A stretch of 64,000 bases of DNA, from the NCBI GenBank assembly GCA_037178625.1, contig CM074141.1, positions 1,860,001 to 1,924,000 on the forward strand, given 5' to 3'. The notes under the pieces were generated by a model that searched no databases, was not told where the DNA came from, and was given only the letters and a program-made list of their open reading frames with translations. The stretch's first letter is position 1. Each line of letters starts with the position of its first letter. Below, in pieces: positions 30,183 to 41,125 of this stretch. The DNA comes from Skeletonema tropicum (taxonomy: Eukaryota; Bacillariophyta; Thalassiosirophyceae; Thalassiosirales; Thalassiosiraceae). Both the position numbers and the translations under genes were made by a program.

Positions 30183-31850
30183 TTATACCAAGCCGAATGC
30201 AATATTTCCACTGGTTTGACATGGCGCATGTTGCATCGGATCACTTGTAATCTTGCTACCGTAATATTTGCCTCCTGGCTTGTAGTCGTCATTGTTGATG
30301 TATTCAGTATCGGCCCCTTCCCTCCCTTTCACGCTCTTTTGCTGTTGTGATTTCTGCATCTCCTCTTGTCTTTGAAGCAAGTGCCGTGACATGATGTCCT
30401 GTGAATGAAAAGCATCTTCTGGTAGAATATCATTGTCATCGTTCTGTCCCGAGCCATCTCCCAAGTAGGTTTCAGCACGTGATTCGTCGTAACACTGCTT
30501 TTTGGGGTTAGCATCTCCACTCTTTACACGAAAAGCATTCTGGATCTCCCACTGACGCGTTCCAGGATCAGCAATTTGTTCAAAGTCAAGAGCACTCTGA
30601 AGTAGTGGCATTCTGAGCTCGAGAATCCCGGACTTGGTCTCGTACCGAGCGGAGATTTGGTGGGTATCTACTGCAAAGGGTAACACACATTCGGTCGCAG
30701 AATTCATATCAGTTTTCGACATGGTAAGGAGAAAAGCTGACACATTGATTGCAGGCAGATCTGATTGGGCTAGGCCCGATTGAAGGGAGCACTTGGCAAC
30801 TATTGCTTTGACCTCGTCCTCCTTGACCTTGAGATGGAAGGGGATATTGAGTAGCTGTGACTCGCTGAGATTTTCCTCCTCACTAGGCTTTAGTTGTGGG
30901 GATCTAATCGTTTTGCGTAATGTTTGGAAGGGTTGCTTGAGCGAAGACTGATCCATAAGAGAAGTTTCTCTCAAAAAGTCAAAAAGTGGAACCAGTTCAT
31001 TGCTCTCTTTTGCCGTGACAAAGAGCTCGATACGGACTTGAGACAATCGAGGAGGAGGATCCTCAGCGTCTATAGTTGTACATTGGATCTCCTCGATGAT
31101 GGCTGTCTTGCCCCCACTCCCCTTGACACGTTGCTTGGCCACCACAAGACAAGGAGGATCGTCAGATTTCGATCCTTCCAACTTTTCACGCATCTCCCCG
31201 ACAGCATTGGGGAGAATTGAAGCATTCGTCTTCTCATCCACATACGCAGCGTATTTCATCTTGGGCAATTTGAAGCTTCGTTCCAATGCTCTTCCTCCAA
31301 AGCGAGTATGTTGAAACTTCCTTTCAGCACATTGAATAATCAAGTCACAGACAAAGTGAAAATGGCTTGGATCTGCTCGCATGTCTTGAACGATTCTGGG
31401 ATTCAAGATACAATCAGCGGCGATGCAGGCATTCCCTCCTTTGTCGACAAATGGGCGAAGGTCACCCATTGACATTGGGAGGCGCCATCCTTCGATTTCC
31501 TTGCCGTTCTCGTCCAGTGTCTTTCGTTGGCTGGGCAATGCAATTATTGAATGAGTGCAGACGTTGAGAAAGACTTTCGTTTCTAGATTTTGTGGCGTCG
31601 TTGAAATATTGGAGATGGATGGAGGAACATACGACGAGTCATTAGCGAATGGGTTGTGTTTTTGCTTCACCAGACGCGTCTTTATTACGATATGCGTTGG
31701 GGATGGAGTGATGACAACTCCCTCATCCTCTTCATCATGTCGTGTGGTTTCTTGACCTGGGATGAGAATCTCATCGTCTGTTCGCGACGAGGACGAGGAG
31801 TATTTGACGGAGTAGTCGGAAGAGGTACTACTACTACCTGAAGGGATCAT
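30183..31850 (-). CDS. PIH1-domain protein (R2TP / dynein-arm assembly factor type)
   Basis: 555 residues from ATG 31850. After a Ser-rich acidic N terminus, the PIH1 domain spans about residues 85-250: VFLNVCTHSIIALPS, GWRLPMSMGDLRPFVDKGG and then ADCILNPRIVQ. PIH1 domains bind phosphorylated partners and Hsp90 co-chaperones. A second, CS-like beta domain is likely at about 330-430 (INVSAFLLTMSKTD, ILELRMPL), as in PIH1D and Kintoun proteins. The C-terminal 120 residues are polar and low in complexity. The family helps assemble axonemal dyneins and other large complexes in the cytoplasm; a dynein role would fit an alga with flagellated sperm, which is inference. No intron visible. Confidence 0.8.
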   Translation of the reverse strand: MIPSGSSSTSSDYSVKYSSSSSRTDDEILIPGQETTRHDEEDEGVVITPSPTHIVIKTRLVKQKHNPFANDSSYVPPSISNISTTPQNLETKVFLNVCTHSIIALPSQRKTLDENGKEIEGWRLPMSMGDLRPFVDKGGNACIAADCILNPRIVQDMRADPSHFHFVCDLIIQCAERKFQHTRFGGRALERSFKLPKMKYAAYVDEKTNASILPNAVGEMREKLEGSKSDDPPCLVVAKQRVKGSGGKTAIIEEIQCTTIDAEDPPPRLSQVRIELFVTAKESNELVPLFDFLRETSLMDQSSLKQPFQTLRKTIRSPQLKPSEEENLSESQLLNIPFHLKVKEDEVKAIVAKCSLQSGLAQSDLPAINVSAFLLTMSKTDMNSATECVLPFAVDTHQISARYETKSGILELRMPLLQSALDFEQIADPGTRQWEIQNAFRVKSGDANPKKQCYDESRAETYLGDGSGQNDDNDILPEDAFHSQDIMSRHLLQRQEEMQKSQQQKSVKGREGADTEYINNDDYKPGGKYYGSKITSDPMQHAPCQTSGNIAFGLV

Positions 31851-32223
31851 TGTATCTTTGAGGCGGTGCTGTGTTGATTCGGCCGTCTACTGTCTCGTCG
31901 AGTTTAAAAAATACCGTGAAAGCAATGACGGCTAAGTAAATACGTGTGCATACGATACAAATGAATCGAAGCTGCAAAATCAACGTCTCTCTAGAGGAAG
32001 AAGGAAGGCATCATCAGAAAACTGCAACATTCGAAAAAAGCTACTACTCCCTCTCCGCCATGGAAAATTTCGGCAGGACGAATTCTACCAGCTTGGACTA
32101 CTTCGCTTGAAGATTATTGTTCCTGCCTAACTTATCACTAATAAATCTATACCTCTCTACTCTACTTTTCTATTGGGTTTGATTCAATTCTATATTCTAT
32201 TACGTCAATCCTCATGTGCTTAT
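31851..32223. other. Intergenic, promoter side of the PIH1 gene
   Basis: 370 bp between the PIH1 gene start and the end of the S51 gene; nothing recognisable. Confidence 0.4.
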
Positions 32224-35200
32224 TCACTGTCTGCATCCTAACAGAGTTGTCACAGGTACAGGATTTGACTTGGAACAAAGAGCCAATGTCTTTATGTCAC
32301 CCGATTTTTGATCAGGAACAACCACGTGACATGTGGCCTTGCCATCTCCACTCACTGCCAAGGCTTCGTTGCCCACGATGACTAATGCTGCGTCATTCTC
32401 AACTCCGATGGCAAGTGTTGATGGATCCTTCTTTAACATTTCCTCTGCATGTTCAGAGCGCTTATCAAAGTGAGGAACACACATTGCATTGACAAAGCCC
32501 AAAGCAGATATCTTGGTGTAGTCCCAGTCGGCTAGGTCTTCTTTGCTGAGTGCATTTTTCACGTGCTCTCTGTTCTTCGTGTTGTCAGGCCGCAATGAGT
32601 CGGTGTGAAAACTCGAGAACCAGCATCCAGCTCCTGCACTCCCACCACAAAGAACCACGCCTTTCAAAGACGCTTCTTTCATGAGCAAATCGAGACCAAC
32701 TTCCTTCCAGCGCAGCAACGCATGCAAAGTATTACCACCCGAGCACATGATGACCTCGGCCCATTCCATTACAATTCGCTTCATCTCCTCCATCGTGGGT
32801 ACAGTGTCCTGCTCTGACACTTCTAGACGCTTTATCTCACACCCCATCTCACGGAACGCTTGAGTTTGCAGCAAGAACTTATCTGTGCGGTCGAAAGATG
32901 CAGTGCCGATGTAGAGGACCTTGGGCAGATCAGTGCCTGCTAGCTCTACCACCTTATCAACAATAGGCTGCAGTCGCATGCCCCGCTCGTTGCCAGATGC
33001 TACAATCTTGATCTGTGGAACAGCCAACGGAGTATCACCTCCTTCACTGCTCTTCTGATCATTATTGCTGACAGGCTCTGAAATAGCTTGAGCAATGTCA
33101 TCTGCAACCACGAAGTCCGTATCTACATGATCTTCAAGAGCATCCAAGTGCGGAGCTGTGGCTGGAACAGGAAAATCAAGTACCTCCTCAACAGGAACTG
33201 GGTGCTTCCACGTAGTAGGGAGCGGTGCCGACATCATTTCTCCCGTCTCTTGATCAGGAACAACCACGTGACATGTGGCCTTGCCATCTCCACTCACTGC
33301 CAAGGCCTCGTTGCCCACGATAACTAGTGCTGCATCATTCTCAACTCCGATGGCAAGTGTGGATGGATCCTTCTTCAACATTTCCTCTGCATGTTCAGAT
33401 CGCTTCATTCCGTTCGTGCCCGTGGCATCAAAGTGAGGAACGCACATTGCGTTGACAAAGCCCAAAGCAGATATCTTGGTGTAGTCCCAGTCGGCTAGGT
33501 CTTCTTTGCTGAGTGCATTTTTCACATGCTCTCTGTTCTTCGTGTTGTCAGGCCGCAATGAGTCAGTGTGCAAACTCGAGAACCAGCATCCAGCTCCTGC
33601 ACTCCCACCACAAAGAACTACGCCTTTCAAAGACGCTTCTTTCATGAGCATATCGAGACCAACTTCCTTCCAGCGCAGCAACGCATGCAAAGTATTACCA
33701 CCCGAGCACATGATGACCTCGGCCCATTCAACCACCATTTCCTTCATCTCCTCCATCGTGGGTACAGTGTCCTGCTCTGACACTTCTAGACGCTTTATCT
33801 CACACCCCATCTCACGGAATGCTTGAGTTTGCCGCAAGAACTTGTCTGTGCGATCGAAAGACGCAGTGCCGATGTACAGGACCTTGGGCAGATCAGTGCC
33901 TGCTAGCTCTACCACCTTATCAACAATAGGCTGCAGTCGCATGCCCCGCTCGTTGCCAGACGCTACAATCTTGATCTGAGGAACGGCCAGCGGAGTATCA
34001 CCACCTTCATTGCTCTTCTGATCATTATTGCTGACAGGCTCTGAAATAGCTTGAGCAATGTCATCTGCAACCACGAAGTCCGTATCTACATGATCTTCAA
34101 GAGCATCCAAGTGCGGAGCTGTGGCTGGAACAGGAAAATCAAGTACCTCCTCAACAGGAACTGGGTGCTTCCATGTAGTTGGGAGCGGTGCCGACATCAT
34201 TTCTCCCGTCTCTTGATCAGAAACAACCACGTGACATGTGGCCTTGCCATCTCCACTCACTGCCAAGGCCTCATTGCCCACGATGACTAATGCTGCGTCA
34301 TTCTCAACTCCGATGGCAAGTGTTGATGGATCCTTCTTCAATATTTCCTCTGCATGTTCAGATCGCTTCATTCCGTTCGTGCCCGTGGCATCAAAGTGAG
34401 GAACACACATTGCATTGACAAAGCCCAAAGCAGATATCTTGGTGTAGTCCCAGTCGGCTAGTTCCTCTTCAGACAACTCATTTAGCACGTGTTCCTTGTT
34501 CTTCGTGTTGTCAGGCCGCAATGAGTCAGTGTGCAAACTCGAGAACCAGCATCCAGCTCCTGCACTCCCACCACAAAGAACCACGCCTTTCAAAGACGCT
34601 TCTTTCATGAGCAAATCGAGACCAATTTCCTTCCAGCGCAGCAACGCATGCAGAGTATTACCACCCGAGCACATGATGACCTCGGCCCACTCCACCACCA
34701 TTTCCTTCATCTCCTCCATCGTGGGTACAGTGTCCTGCTCTGACACTTCTAGACGCTTTATCTCACACCCCATCTCACGGAACGCTTGAGTTTGCCGCAA
34801 GAACTTGTCTGTGCGATCGAAAGACGCAGTGCCGATGTACAGGACCTTGGGCAGATCAGTGCCTGCTAGCTCTACCACCTTATCAACAATAGGCTGCAGT
34901 CGCATGCCCCGCTCGTTGCCAGACGCTACAATCTTGATCTGAGGAACGGCCAGCGGAGTATCACCACCTTCATTGCTCTTCTGATCAATATTGCTGACAG
35001 GCCCTGAAATAGCTTGAGCAATGTCATCTGCAACCACGAAGTCCGTATCTACATGATCTTCAAGAGCATCCAAGTGCGGAGCTGTGGCCGGAACAGGAAA
35101 ATCAAGTACCTCCTCAACAGGAACTGGGTGCTTCCATGTAGTTGGGAGCGGTGCCGACATCATTTCTCCCGTCTCTTGATCAGGAACAACCACGTGACAT

Positions 35201-37602
35201 GTGGCCTTGCCATCTCCACTCACTGCCAAGGCCTCATTGCCCACGATGACTAATGCTGCATCATTCTCAACTCCGATGGCAAGTGTTGATGGATCCTTCT
35301 TCAATATTTCCTCTGCATGTTCAGATCGCTTCATTCCGTTCGTGCCCGTGGCATCAAAGTGAGGAACACACATTGCATTGACAAAGCCCAAAGCAGATAT
35401 CTTGGTGTAGTCCCAGTCGGCTAGTTCCTCTTCAGACAACTCATTTAGCACGTGTTCCTTGTTCTTCGTGTTGTCAGGCCGCAATGAGTCAGTGTGCAAA
35501 CTCGAGAACCAGCATCCAGCTCCTGCACTCCCACCACAAAGAACCACTCCCTTAAAAGACGCTTCTTTCATGAGCAAATCAAGACCAACTTCCTTCCAGC
35601 GCAGCAACGCATGCAAAGTATTACCACCAGAGCACATGATGACCTCGGCCCACTCCACCACCATTTCCTTCATCTCCTCCATCGTGGGTACAGTGTCTTC
35701 TTCTGACACTTCTAGACGCTTTATCTCACACCCCATCTCACGGAATGCTTGAGTTTGCCGCAAGAACTTGTCTGTGCGATCGAAAGACGCAGTGCCGATG
35801 TACAGGACCTTGGGCAGATCAGTGCCTGCTAGCTCTACCACCTTGTCAACAATAGGCTGCAGTCGCATGCCCCGCTCGTTGCCAGATGCTACAATCTTGA
35901 TCTGTGGAGTATCACCTCCTTCATTGCTCTTCTGATTATTATTGCTGACAGGCTCTGAAATAGCTTGAGCAATGTCATCTGCAACCACGAAGTCCGTATC
36001 TACATGCTCTTCAAGAGCATCCAAGTGCGGAGCTGTGGCTGGGACAGGGAAATCAAGTACCTCCTCAACAGGAACTGGATGCTCCCACGTAGTAGGGAGC
36101 GGTGCCGACATCGTTTCACCCGTCTCTTGATCAGGAACAACCACGTGACATGTGGCCTTGCCATCTCCGCTTACAGCCAAGGCCTCGTTGCCCACGATAA
36201 CTAGTGCCGCATTCTCATCCACTCCTATAGCTGGGGTGGTTGGGCTCTCCTGGAGGATTCTTTCTGCGTCTTCCACTCTTTCTACACCATTTGTTCCTTT
36301 TTTGTCAAAGTGAGGAACACACATAGCATCGACAAACCCTAATGCAGATATCTTGGTGTAGTCCCAGTCGGCTAGTTCCTCTTCGTTGAGTTCATTCTTC
36401 ACATGTTCCTTGTTCTTCGTGTTGTCAGGCCGCAATGAATCTGTCTGCAAACTTGAGAACCAGCATCCAGCTCCTGCACTTCCACCACAAAGAACCACGC
36501 CTTTCAAAGACGCTTCTTTCATAAGCATATCGAGACCAACTTCCTTCCAGCGCAACAACGCATGCAGAGTGTTACCACCCGAGCACATGATGACCTCGGC
36601 CCATTCTACCACCATTTCCTTCATCTCCTCCATCGTGGGCACAGTATCTTCTTCTGACACTTCTAGACGCTTTATCTCACACCCCATCTCTCTAAATTTC
36701 TTCGTACATACATTGTACCTATCCGATCGATCAAAAGATGCAGTGCCAATATACAGGACCTTGGGCAGATCAGTGCCTGATAGCTCTACCACCTTGTCAA
36801 CAATAGCCTGCATCTGCAAAGTTTCTGTTCGGCCGCATGCAACAATTTTGGGAAAGGTGCTTTCATCGTTGTTGCTTACCTCCTCCTCCTCAGCCGCCTT
36901 TGGCAACACATCATCGGCAATAACAAAATCAGTATCAACATGCTCTTCTAACGCCTCCAAGTGCGAGGCCGTAGCTGGCATCGGAAAATTTAGACACTCT
37001 TCGATTGGGATCGGTTCAGTCCACGTAGTTGGCAGTGGACCACAAATAGTTTCTCCAGTTTCGTTCCGGACATACACATGACAAGTCGAACCTTTATTTC
37101 CTGTCACCGTCATGGCATTCCTCCCAATAACGACAAAAGCAGACAAAGCGTCAATTCGGATCACGCTACTGTGTGTTGTCATGAGATCATCAATTTTTTT
37201 GTCATCAATTGTTCCAACTATAATAGTTCCGGCAGGAATGACGTTGGAAGGAATGATATGAGGAAGAGCGCAAAGCACAGTACCATCTTGAATTTTATCC
37301 ATCAAACCAACCGATCGTACATTATCATTGCAGCGATAGATGATTACATCGGCCCACTCTTTGAAATGGTGCATATCAATCGGGCTGCATCTTTTCACTG
37401 CGCAACCTTTCTCGGCAAACAATGTAGGCTGAAGATCATGGTTGTCATCACCGCTGCAGACGTCAAGAATGTTTGGAGATGACGATGACTTGGATAGACG
37501 TACAACATGATCGATTACTTTGGATTGATTCAATGCCTGATAAGAACCCAATGCAAAAAATATCACCGGAGCTGCAGTAACAGCAGCCATTTCCGTCGTC
37601 AT
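32224..37602 (-). CDS. Giant tandem peptidase-S51 protein: five modules plus a decayed N-terminal one
   Basis: A single 1,792-residue frame from ATG 37602, no intron. Five modules start near residues 250, 568, 888, 1209 and 1530, about 321 residues (963 bp) apart. Each has KIVASGNE, LPKVLYIGTASFDR, EVIMCSGGNTLHALLRWKE, the nucleophile motif GGSAGAGCWFS and ALGFVNAMCVPHFD. G-x-SAGA with a following His is the signature of peptidase family S51 (peptidase E, cyanophycinase), serine peptidases cutting Asp-containing peptides. All five Ser motifs are intact. Residues 1-240 are a decayed module that keeps the linker (FPMPATASHLEALEEHVDTD) but has lost the active site. Family members are normally single domains of about 230 residues. 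No signal peptide is evident, so it is probably cytosolic. The near-identity of copies implies recent duplication or gene conversion. Confidence 0.88.
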   Translation of the reverse strand: MTTEMAAVTAAPVIFFALGSYQALNQSKVIDHVVRLSKSSSSPNILDVCSGDDNHDLQPTLFAEKGCAVKRCSPIDMHHFKEWADVIIYRCNDNVRSVGLMDKIQDGTVLCALPHIIPSNVIPAGTIIVGTIDDKKIDDLMTTHSSVIRIDALSAFVVIGRNAMTVTGNKGSTCHVYVRNETGETICGPLPTTWTEPIPIEECLNFPMPATASHLEALEEHVDTDFVIADDVLPKAAEEEEVSNNDESTFPKIVACGRTETLQMQAIVDKVVELSGTDLPKVLYIGTASFDRSDRYNVCTKKFREMGCEIKRLEVSEEDTVPTMEEMKEMVVEWAEVIMCSGGNTLHALLRWKEVGLDMLMKEASLKGVVLCGGSAGAGCWFSSLQTDSLRPDNTKNKEHVKNELNEEELADWDYTKISALGFVDAMCVPHFDKKGTNGVERVEDAERILQESPTTPAIGVDENAALVIVGNEALAVSGDGKATCHVVVPDQETGETMSAPLPTTWEHPVPVEEVLDFPVPATAPHLDALEEHVDTDFVVADDIAQAISEPVSNNNQKSNEGGDTPQIKIVASGNERGMRLQPIVDKVVELAGTDLPKVLYIGTASFDRTDKFLRQTQAFREMGCEIKRLEVSEEDTVPTMEEMKEMVVEWAEVIMCSGGNTLHALLRWKEVGLDLLMKEASFKGVVLCGGSAGAGCWFSSLHTDSLRPDNTKNKEHVLNELSEEELADWDYTKISALGFVNAMCVPHFDATGTNGMKRSEHAEEILKKDPSTLAIGVENDAALVIVGNEALAVSGDGKATCHVVVPDQETGEMMSAPLPTTWKHPVPVEEVLDFPVPATAPHLDALEDHVDTDFVVADDIAQAISGPVSNIDQKSNEGGDTPLAVPQIKIVASGNERGMRLQPIVDKVVELAGTDLPKVLYIGTASFDRTDKFLRQTQAFREMGCEIKRLEVSEQDTVPTMEEMKEMVVEWAEVIMCSGGNTLHALLRWKEIGLDLLMKEASLKGVVLCGGSAGAGCWFSSLHTDSLRPDNTKNKEHVLNELSEEELADWDYTKISALGFVNAMCVPHFDATGTNGMKRSEHAEEILKKDPSTLAIGVENDAALVIVGNEALAVSGDGKATCHVVVSDQETGEMMSAPLPTTWKHPVPVEEVLDFPVPATAPHLDALEDHVDTDFVVADDIAQAISEPVSNNDQKSNEGGDTPLAVPQIKIVASGNERGMRLQPIVDKVVELAGTDLPKVLYIGTASFDRTDKFLRQTQAFREMGCEIKRLEVSEQDTVPTMEEMKEMVVEWAEVIMCSGGNTLHALLRWKEVGLDMLMKEASLKGVVLCGGSAGAGCWFSSLHTDSLRPDNTKNREHVKNALSKEDLADWDYTKISALGFVNAMCVPHFDATGTNGMKRSEHAEEMLKKDPSTLAIGVENDAALVIVGNEALAVSGDGKATCHVVVPDQETGEMMSAPLPTTWKHPVPVEEVLDFPVPATAPHLDALEDHVDTDFVVADDIAQAISEPVSNNDQKSSEGGDTPLAVPQIKIVASGNERGMRLQPIVDKVVELAGTDLPKVLYIGTASFDRTDKFLLQTQAFREMGCEIKRLEVSEQDTVPTMEEMKRIVMEWAEVIMCSGGNTLHALLRWKEVGLDLLMKEASLKGVVLCGGSAGAGCWFSSFHTDSLRPDNTKNREHVKNALSKEDLADWDYTKISALGFVNAMCVPHFDKRSEHAEEMLKKDPSTLAIGVENDAALVIVGNEALAVSGDGKATCHVVVPDQKSGDIKTLALCSKSNPVPVTTLLGCRQ
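32300..36850. repeat. Five ~963-bp coding tandem repeats
   Basis: Long identical runs recur at spacing 963 bp, for example around 32605, 33568, 34531 and 35494; the fifth, at about 36450, is more diverged. The 35494 copy lacks a 12-bp piece in the linker, and the 32224-side copy lacks an MKR-side segment (HFDKRSEH instead of HFDATGTNGMKRSEH). Confidence 0.85.
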
Positions 37603-39040
37603 CTGTGTTATCTGTATTCTGAAGGTTCAACGCAGACAACGTCTATGAATATTATGATGACTTAGTAAGTAGTTTGTTCGTGCTCGTCTACTTGCCGTTG
37701 CCGCCGTTGTATTTGTGTAGCTGGGCGGAGTGTAGTGAGCGAAGTAGAAACTCTGAGATGAATGCTCAAAATTTTTGGTGGAGAGAAGGAGAGATCCCGG
37801 ATTCCGTGCCCGGATCCCGACAAAAATAGCGAGAAATGTTGGCGATGAACTGGATCTTCCGATCTTTCCTCTACATAGGTACATTGAACCTCCGCGAACG
37901 AAGTCTAAAAATTTTGGATAGTATGCTCAAGGGGGGTCTGACTTTCGGAATAGTAACCTAATAATTCACCATAATTCCCTAGTAACTCCTAGTAGAAACC
38001 GGGAGGGGGGTCAATATTTGGTAGGCTGTTATTTGGAGGGGGGGTCTAAGCCGAGTAAGTAGGGGGAATAGTTCCGGAGGTTCACTTCCCTGTAAGTATA
38101 TATCTATGCAACAGATTTGTCCGCCGGCATGCGGCATTGGATTTTACCCGAACAGCTGCCGCGAGTTACTGCCGCCAGCTGAATTCCGATGTTAACCCAT
38201 GTAACAATCTCACGGATGATGTCATGGGTGAGTAAGAGAGACACCCTTCCGAAAAAAATCTGCCACACGACGCAATTGTCCGTGAGATTCTTTAGGAACA
38301 GAGTTCTCCGGGGTCTGGTATGTTTCTACGTAGGAACGCCGCCGCCGCCAGAGATGTGAATGTTACGCGGGTATCATTCTCACGGACGGGGTCGGATCAC
38401 CCCTCCTCTTGCAAGCTGGCTGCTCTGAGCTCTGGTCGATTCTGGATATCTATCGGGTAAATTCCTTTCCTTTCTTGTACTTTTGGCCAAGAGTCAATTA
38501 TTGATACGGCACATCTCTAGAGAGTCTACTCAATCAATTCCTCCTCACCGATTGCCTCAACAATAAACTTCAATTGAAACTGAAAACATGCTAACTGCAG
38601 CACTAGAAGTCTGTACTGAACACCAACCGTGCAGAAGTAGAAAGGAATTGAGTTTGTGGTGATAAGTATTCCACCACTCCCAGACACGTCGGACCTTCTC
38701 TCTTACTGTCGACGACGGAACCAATTCCGGATGACCTACGCTACGCGTAGGTCACATCCCATCTCATGAGTCGGACGGTCTTGGCGTCGGAATATTATTC
38801 TCCAGTCATCTGACGCACCCAAAGAGGCTACCGCTGATCATCGCTCTCCCGTCCCCTCTTCAAAATGTGGCATCACTAGTCACAAGTGAAAAAAGGCGCC
38901 AAGAACGGTTGAGAGGATTGTTGGCGGACTTTTTAGTACCGGATAGTTATGATGTGACAAGGATATGACACAGGAATTGGTACTAATCTACGGGGTATCC
39001 GAATAGACGGTTCAGGTTCACGGTTGATATCTAAAACATC
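37603..39040. other. Intergenic, 1.4 kb, nothing certain
   Basis: No gene seen. There are two related CTCACGGA-containing stretches (about 38210 and 38380), G-runs near 38000-38050, and a small hairpin GACCTACG/CGTAGGTC at about 38732-38753. The last bases before 39041 match those before the gene at 9429. Confidence 0.4.
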
Positions 39041-40573
39041 ATGACGACAAGACGGAGCCAAAGCCGAACAAAAAAGGCAGGATCACCAAGAGATGGTGGA
39101 GAAGAGGAAGATGATGTGGGAGCCTTGATCTACAGGGAGGTTCAGCTGAGGAAGGCAGAGGCGGCGGCCGCAGCTGTCGAGAGCAAGAAGACATCATCTG
39201 CTCTAGCTCGACGAATGTCAACTGGAAAGAGATTACCTGTTACCCATGAGGGGGATACATCATGCAAAGGATCTTCGAAAAGGAGTCGAAAGTCGGCGCA
39301 GGAGGAACTTCCACCCAAGAAGAAGGCTGCCAAAAAGAGGTACCAATATGAATGCACTGCTAATGGATGCACAAATCAAGTTTTGAGTGGAGGAGTATGC
39401 GTTCGTCATGGAGCAAAGAGGAAACAATGCAGCAGTGAAGGATGCACAAATCGAGCTGTGACCGGAGGAGTGTGCGTTAGGCATGGGGCAAAGAGGAAAC
39501 TATGCAGCAGTGAAGGATGCACAAATTATGTTGTGAAAGGAGGATTGTGCAGGAGGCATGGTGCAAAGTTCAAACAATGCAGCAGTGAAGGATGCACAAA
39601 CCAAGTCAAGCGTGGTGGAGTGTGTAGTAAGCATGGAGCAAAGGTCAAACTATGTAGCAGAAAAGAATGCACAAATCATGTCGTCAATGGAGGGTTATGC
39701 ATCAAGCATGGGGCAAAGGTCAAAAGATGCAGCAGCGAAGGATGCACGAATCAAGCTAAGAAAGGAGGAGTGTGCATCAGGCATGGGGCAAAGGTCAAAC
39801 TATGCAGCAGCGAAGGATGCACGGATCAAGCTAAGAAAGGAGGAGTATGCATGAAGCATGGAGCAAAGGTCAAACTTTGCAGCAGCGAAGGTTGCACAAA
39901 TCATATCGTACAAGGAGGAGTGTGTATTGAGCACGGAGCAAAGGTTAAGATCAAGAAATGCAGCAGTGGGGGATGTACTAATCAAGCTAAGAATAGAGGA
40001 GTGTGCATGAGGCATGGATCAAAGGTCAATCAATGCAGTAGTGAAGGATGCACGAATCAAGCTTACAAAGGAGGAGTGTGCAGAAGTCATGGAGCAAAGG
40101 TCAAACGATGTAGCAGCGAAGGATGCACAAAATATGCTCAGAAGGGAGGAGTGTGTATGAAGCATGGAGCAAAGGTCAAACTTTGCAGCAGCGAAGGATG
40201 CACAAATCATATCGTACAAGGAGGAGTGTGTATGAAGCATGGAGCAAAGGTCAAGATCAAGCAGTGCAGCAGTGAAGGGTGCAATAATCATGTTCAGAAT
40301 GGAGGAGTGTGTCTTAAGCATGGAGCAAAGGTGAAACTATGCAGCACCGAAGGGTCCTTAAATCTAGTCCAGCGAGGTGGAGTATGCAGGAGGCATGGGG
40401 CATTTCGCAATACACAAGATGAATCTACTGCGTTTGGATCTGAATACGAAAAGACTACCGCAACTCAAACCCTAATCAATCATCGTGGCAATAGATCTCC
40501 ACCCAGTGAATCAGAAAGAAGTAGTGTTCCGAAAGAGGTGACAATTCTCTGTCAAGATATAGTAGAGGTCTAA
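39041..40573 (+). CDS. Cysteine-repeat protein, fourteen C-x4-C-x9-C-x2-H repeats
   Basis: 510 residues from ATG 39041 with no stop, the longest intact copy in the window. N terminus: Arg/Ser-rich, then EEEDDVGALIYREVQLRKAE, then a basic PKKKAAKKR segment. Fourteen repeats follow (about residues 105-440), such as CSSEGCTNRAVTGGVCVRHG, separated by GAKVKL/R/Q. The last repeat has lost its second Cys (STEGSLN). The tail RNTQDESTAFGSEYEK to QDIVEV is shared with the gene at 9429. The regular Cys3-His spacing suggests a string of small metal-binding units; the basic segments suggest nuclear location. Similar repeats appear as WRKY19-like proteins in diatom annotation, but no WRKY motif is present here. 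Biological role unknown. Confidence 0.88.
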   Translation: MTTRRSQSRTKKAGSPRDGGEEEDDVGALIYREVQLRKAEAAAAAVESKKTSSALARRMSTGKRLPVTHEGDTSCKGSSKRSRKSAQEELPPKKKAAKKRYQYECTANGCTNQVLSGGVCVRHGAKRKQCSSEGCTNRAVTGGVCVRHGAKRKLCSSEGCTNYVVKGGLCRRHGAKFKQCSSEGCTNQVKRGGVCSKHGAKVKLCSRKECTNHVVNGGLCIKHGAKVKRCSSEGCTNQAKKGGVCIRHGAKVKLCSSEGCTDQAKKGGVCMKHGAKVKLCSSEGCTNHIVQGGVCIEHGAKVKIKKCSSGGCTNQAKNRGVCMRHGSKVNQCSSEGCTNQAYKGGVCRSHGAKVKRCSSEGCTKYAQKGGVCMKHGAKVKLCSSEGCTNHIVQGGVCMKHGAKVKIKQCSSEGCNNHVQNGGVCLKHGAKVKLCSTEGSLNLVQRGGVCRRHGAFRNTQDESTAFGSEYEKTTATQTLINHRGNRSPPSESERSSVPKEVTILCQDIVEV

Positions 40574-41125
40574 TGTTGTATATGATGTGATGGCTGGTGC
40601 TATTTTTGTTTTGCTTCTCTTGCGTGTAGGTGCGGCAAGCACTATTACATTCAACAAATCCATATCGTCATCTGTCATTTTAATATGCAGTAACTCACAC
40701 AAAACTAATCTGAATAACATGGATTAACATCGTATTTTTTTTAATCCTCCCTGTAATTTACCTGTGTATTAATTGTCTTCTTGACTCCGCCAATACCTCA
40801 AGTACCAAGCCATTTAACGCCGGTACTTTTAGATGAAGCATTCAAGTAAGTCCTCTCAAGGTTTAACTTCAAATACTAGCAATGTATGGAGCTCAACGAA
40901 TGCGTTTGATTCCATACTCCTATATTGGTACTGCTGCGTTTCTTCTCTACGCCACGAATGTAATGCAAACAATGACACGTTTTTATGCTACTTAGCTTGA
41001 TTAGTACATCCTGCAACAATTGACATATAACCCATAATTTTAGACTTCTATAATTCATAAATTATTACTTTTCACTTCATATATATACTCGTTTAATCTC
41101 TTCGTTCAAATACTAATATTCTATT
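40574..41125. other. Convergent intergenic spacer
   Basis: 550 bp, AT-rich, between two converging cysteine-repeat genes; nothing recognised. Confidence 0.4.

Noticed and set aside
32605..36204. Repeated plus-strand open frames of 70-106 residues
   Set aside because: Antisense shadows of the S51 modules, recurring only because the modules recur.
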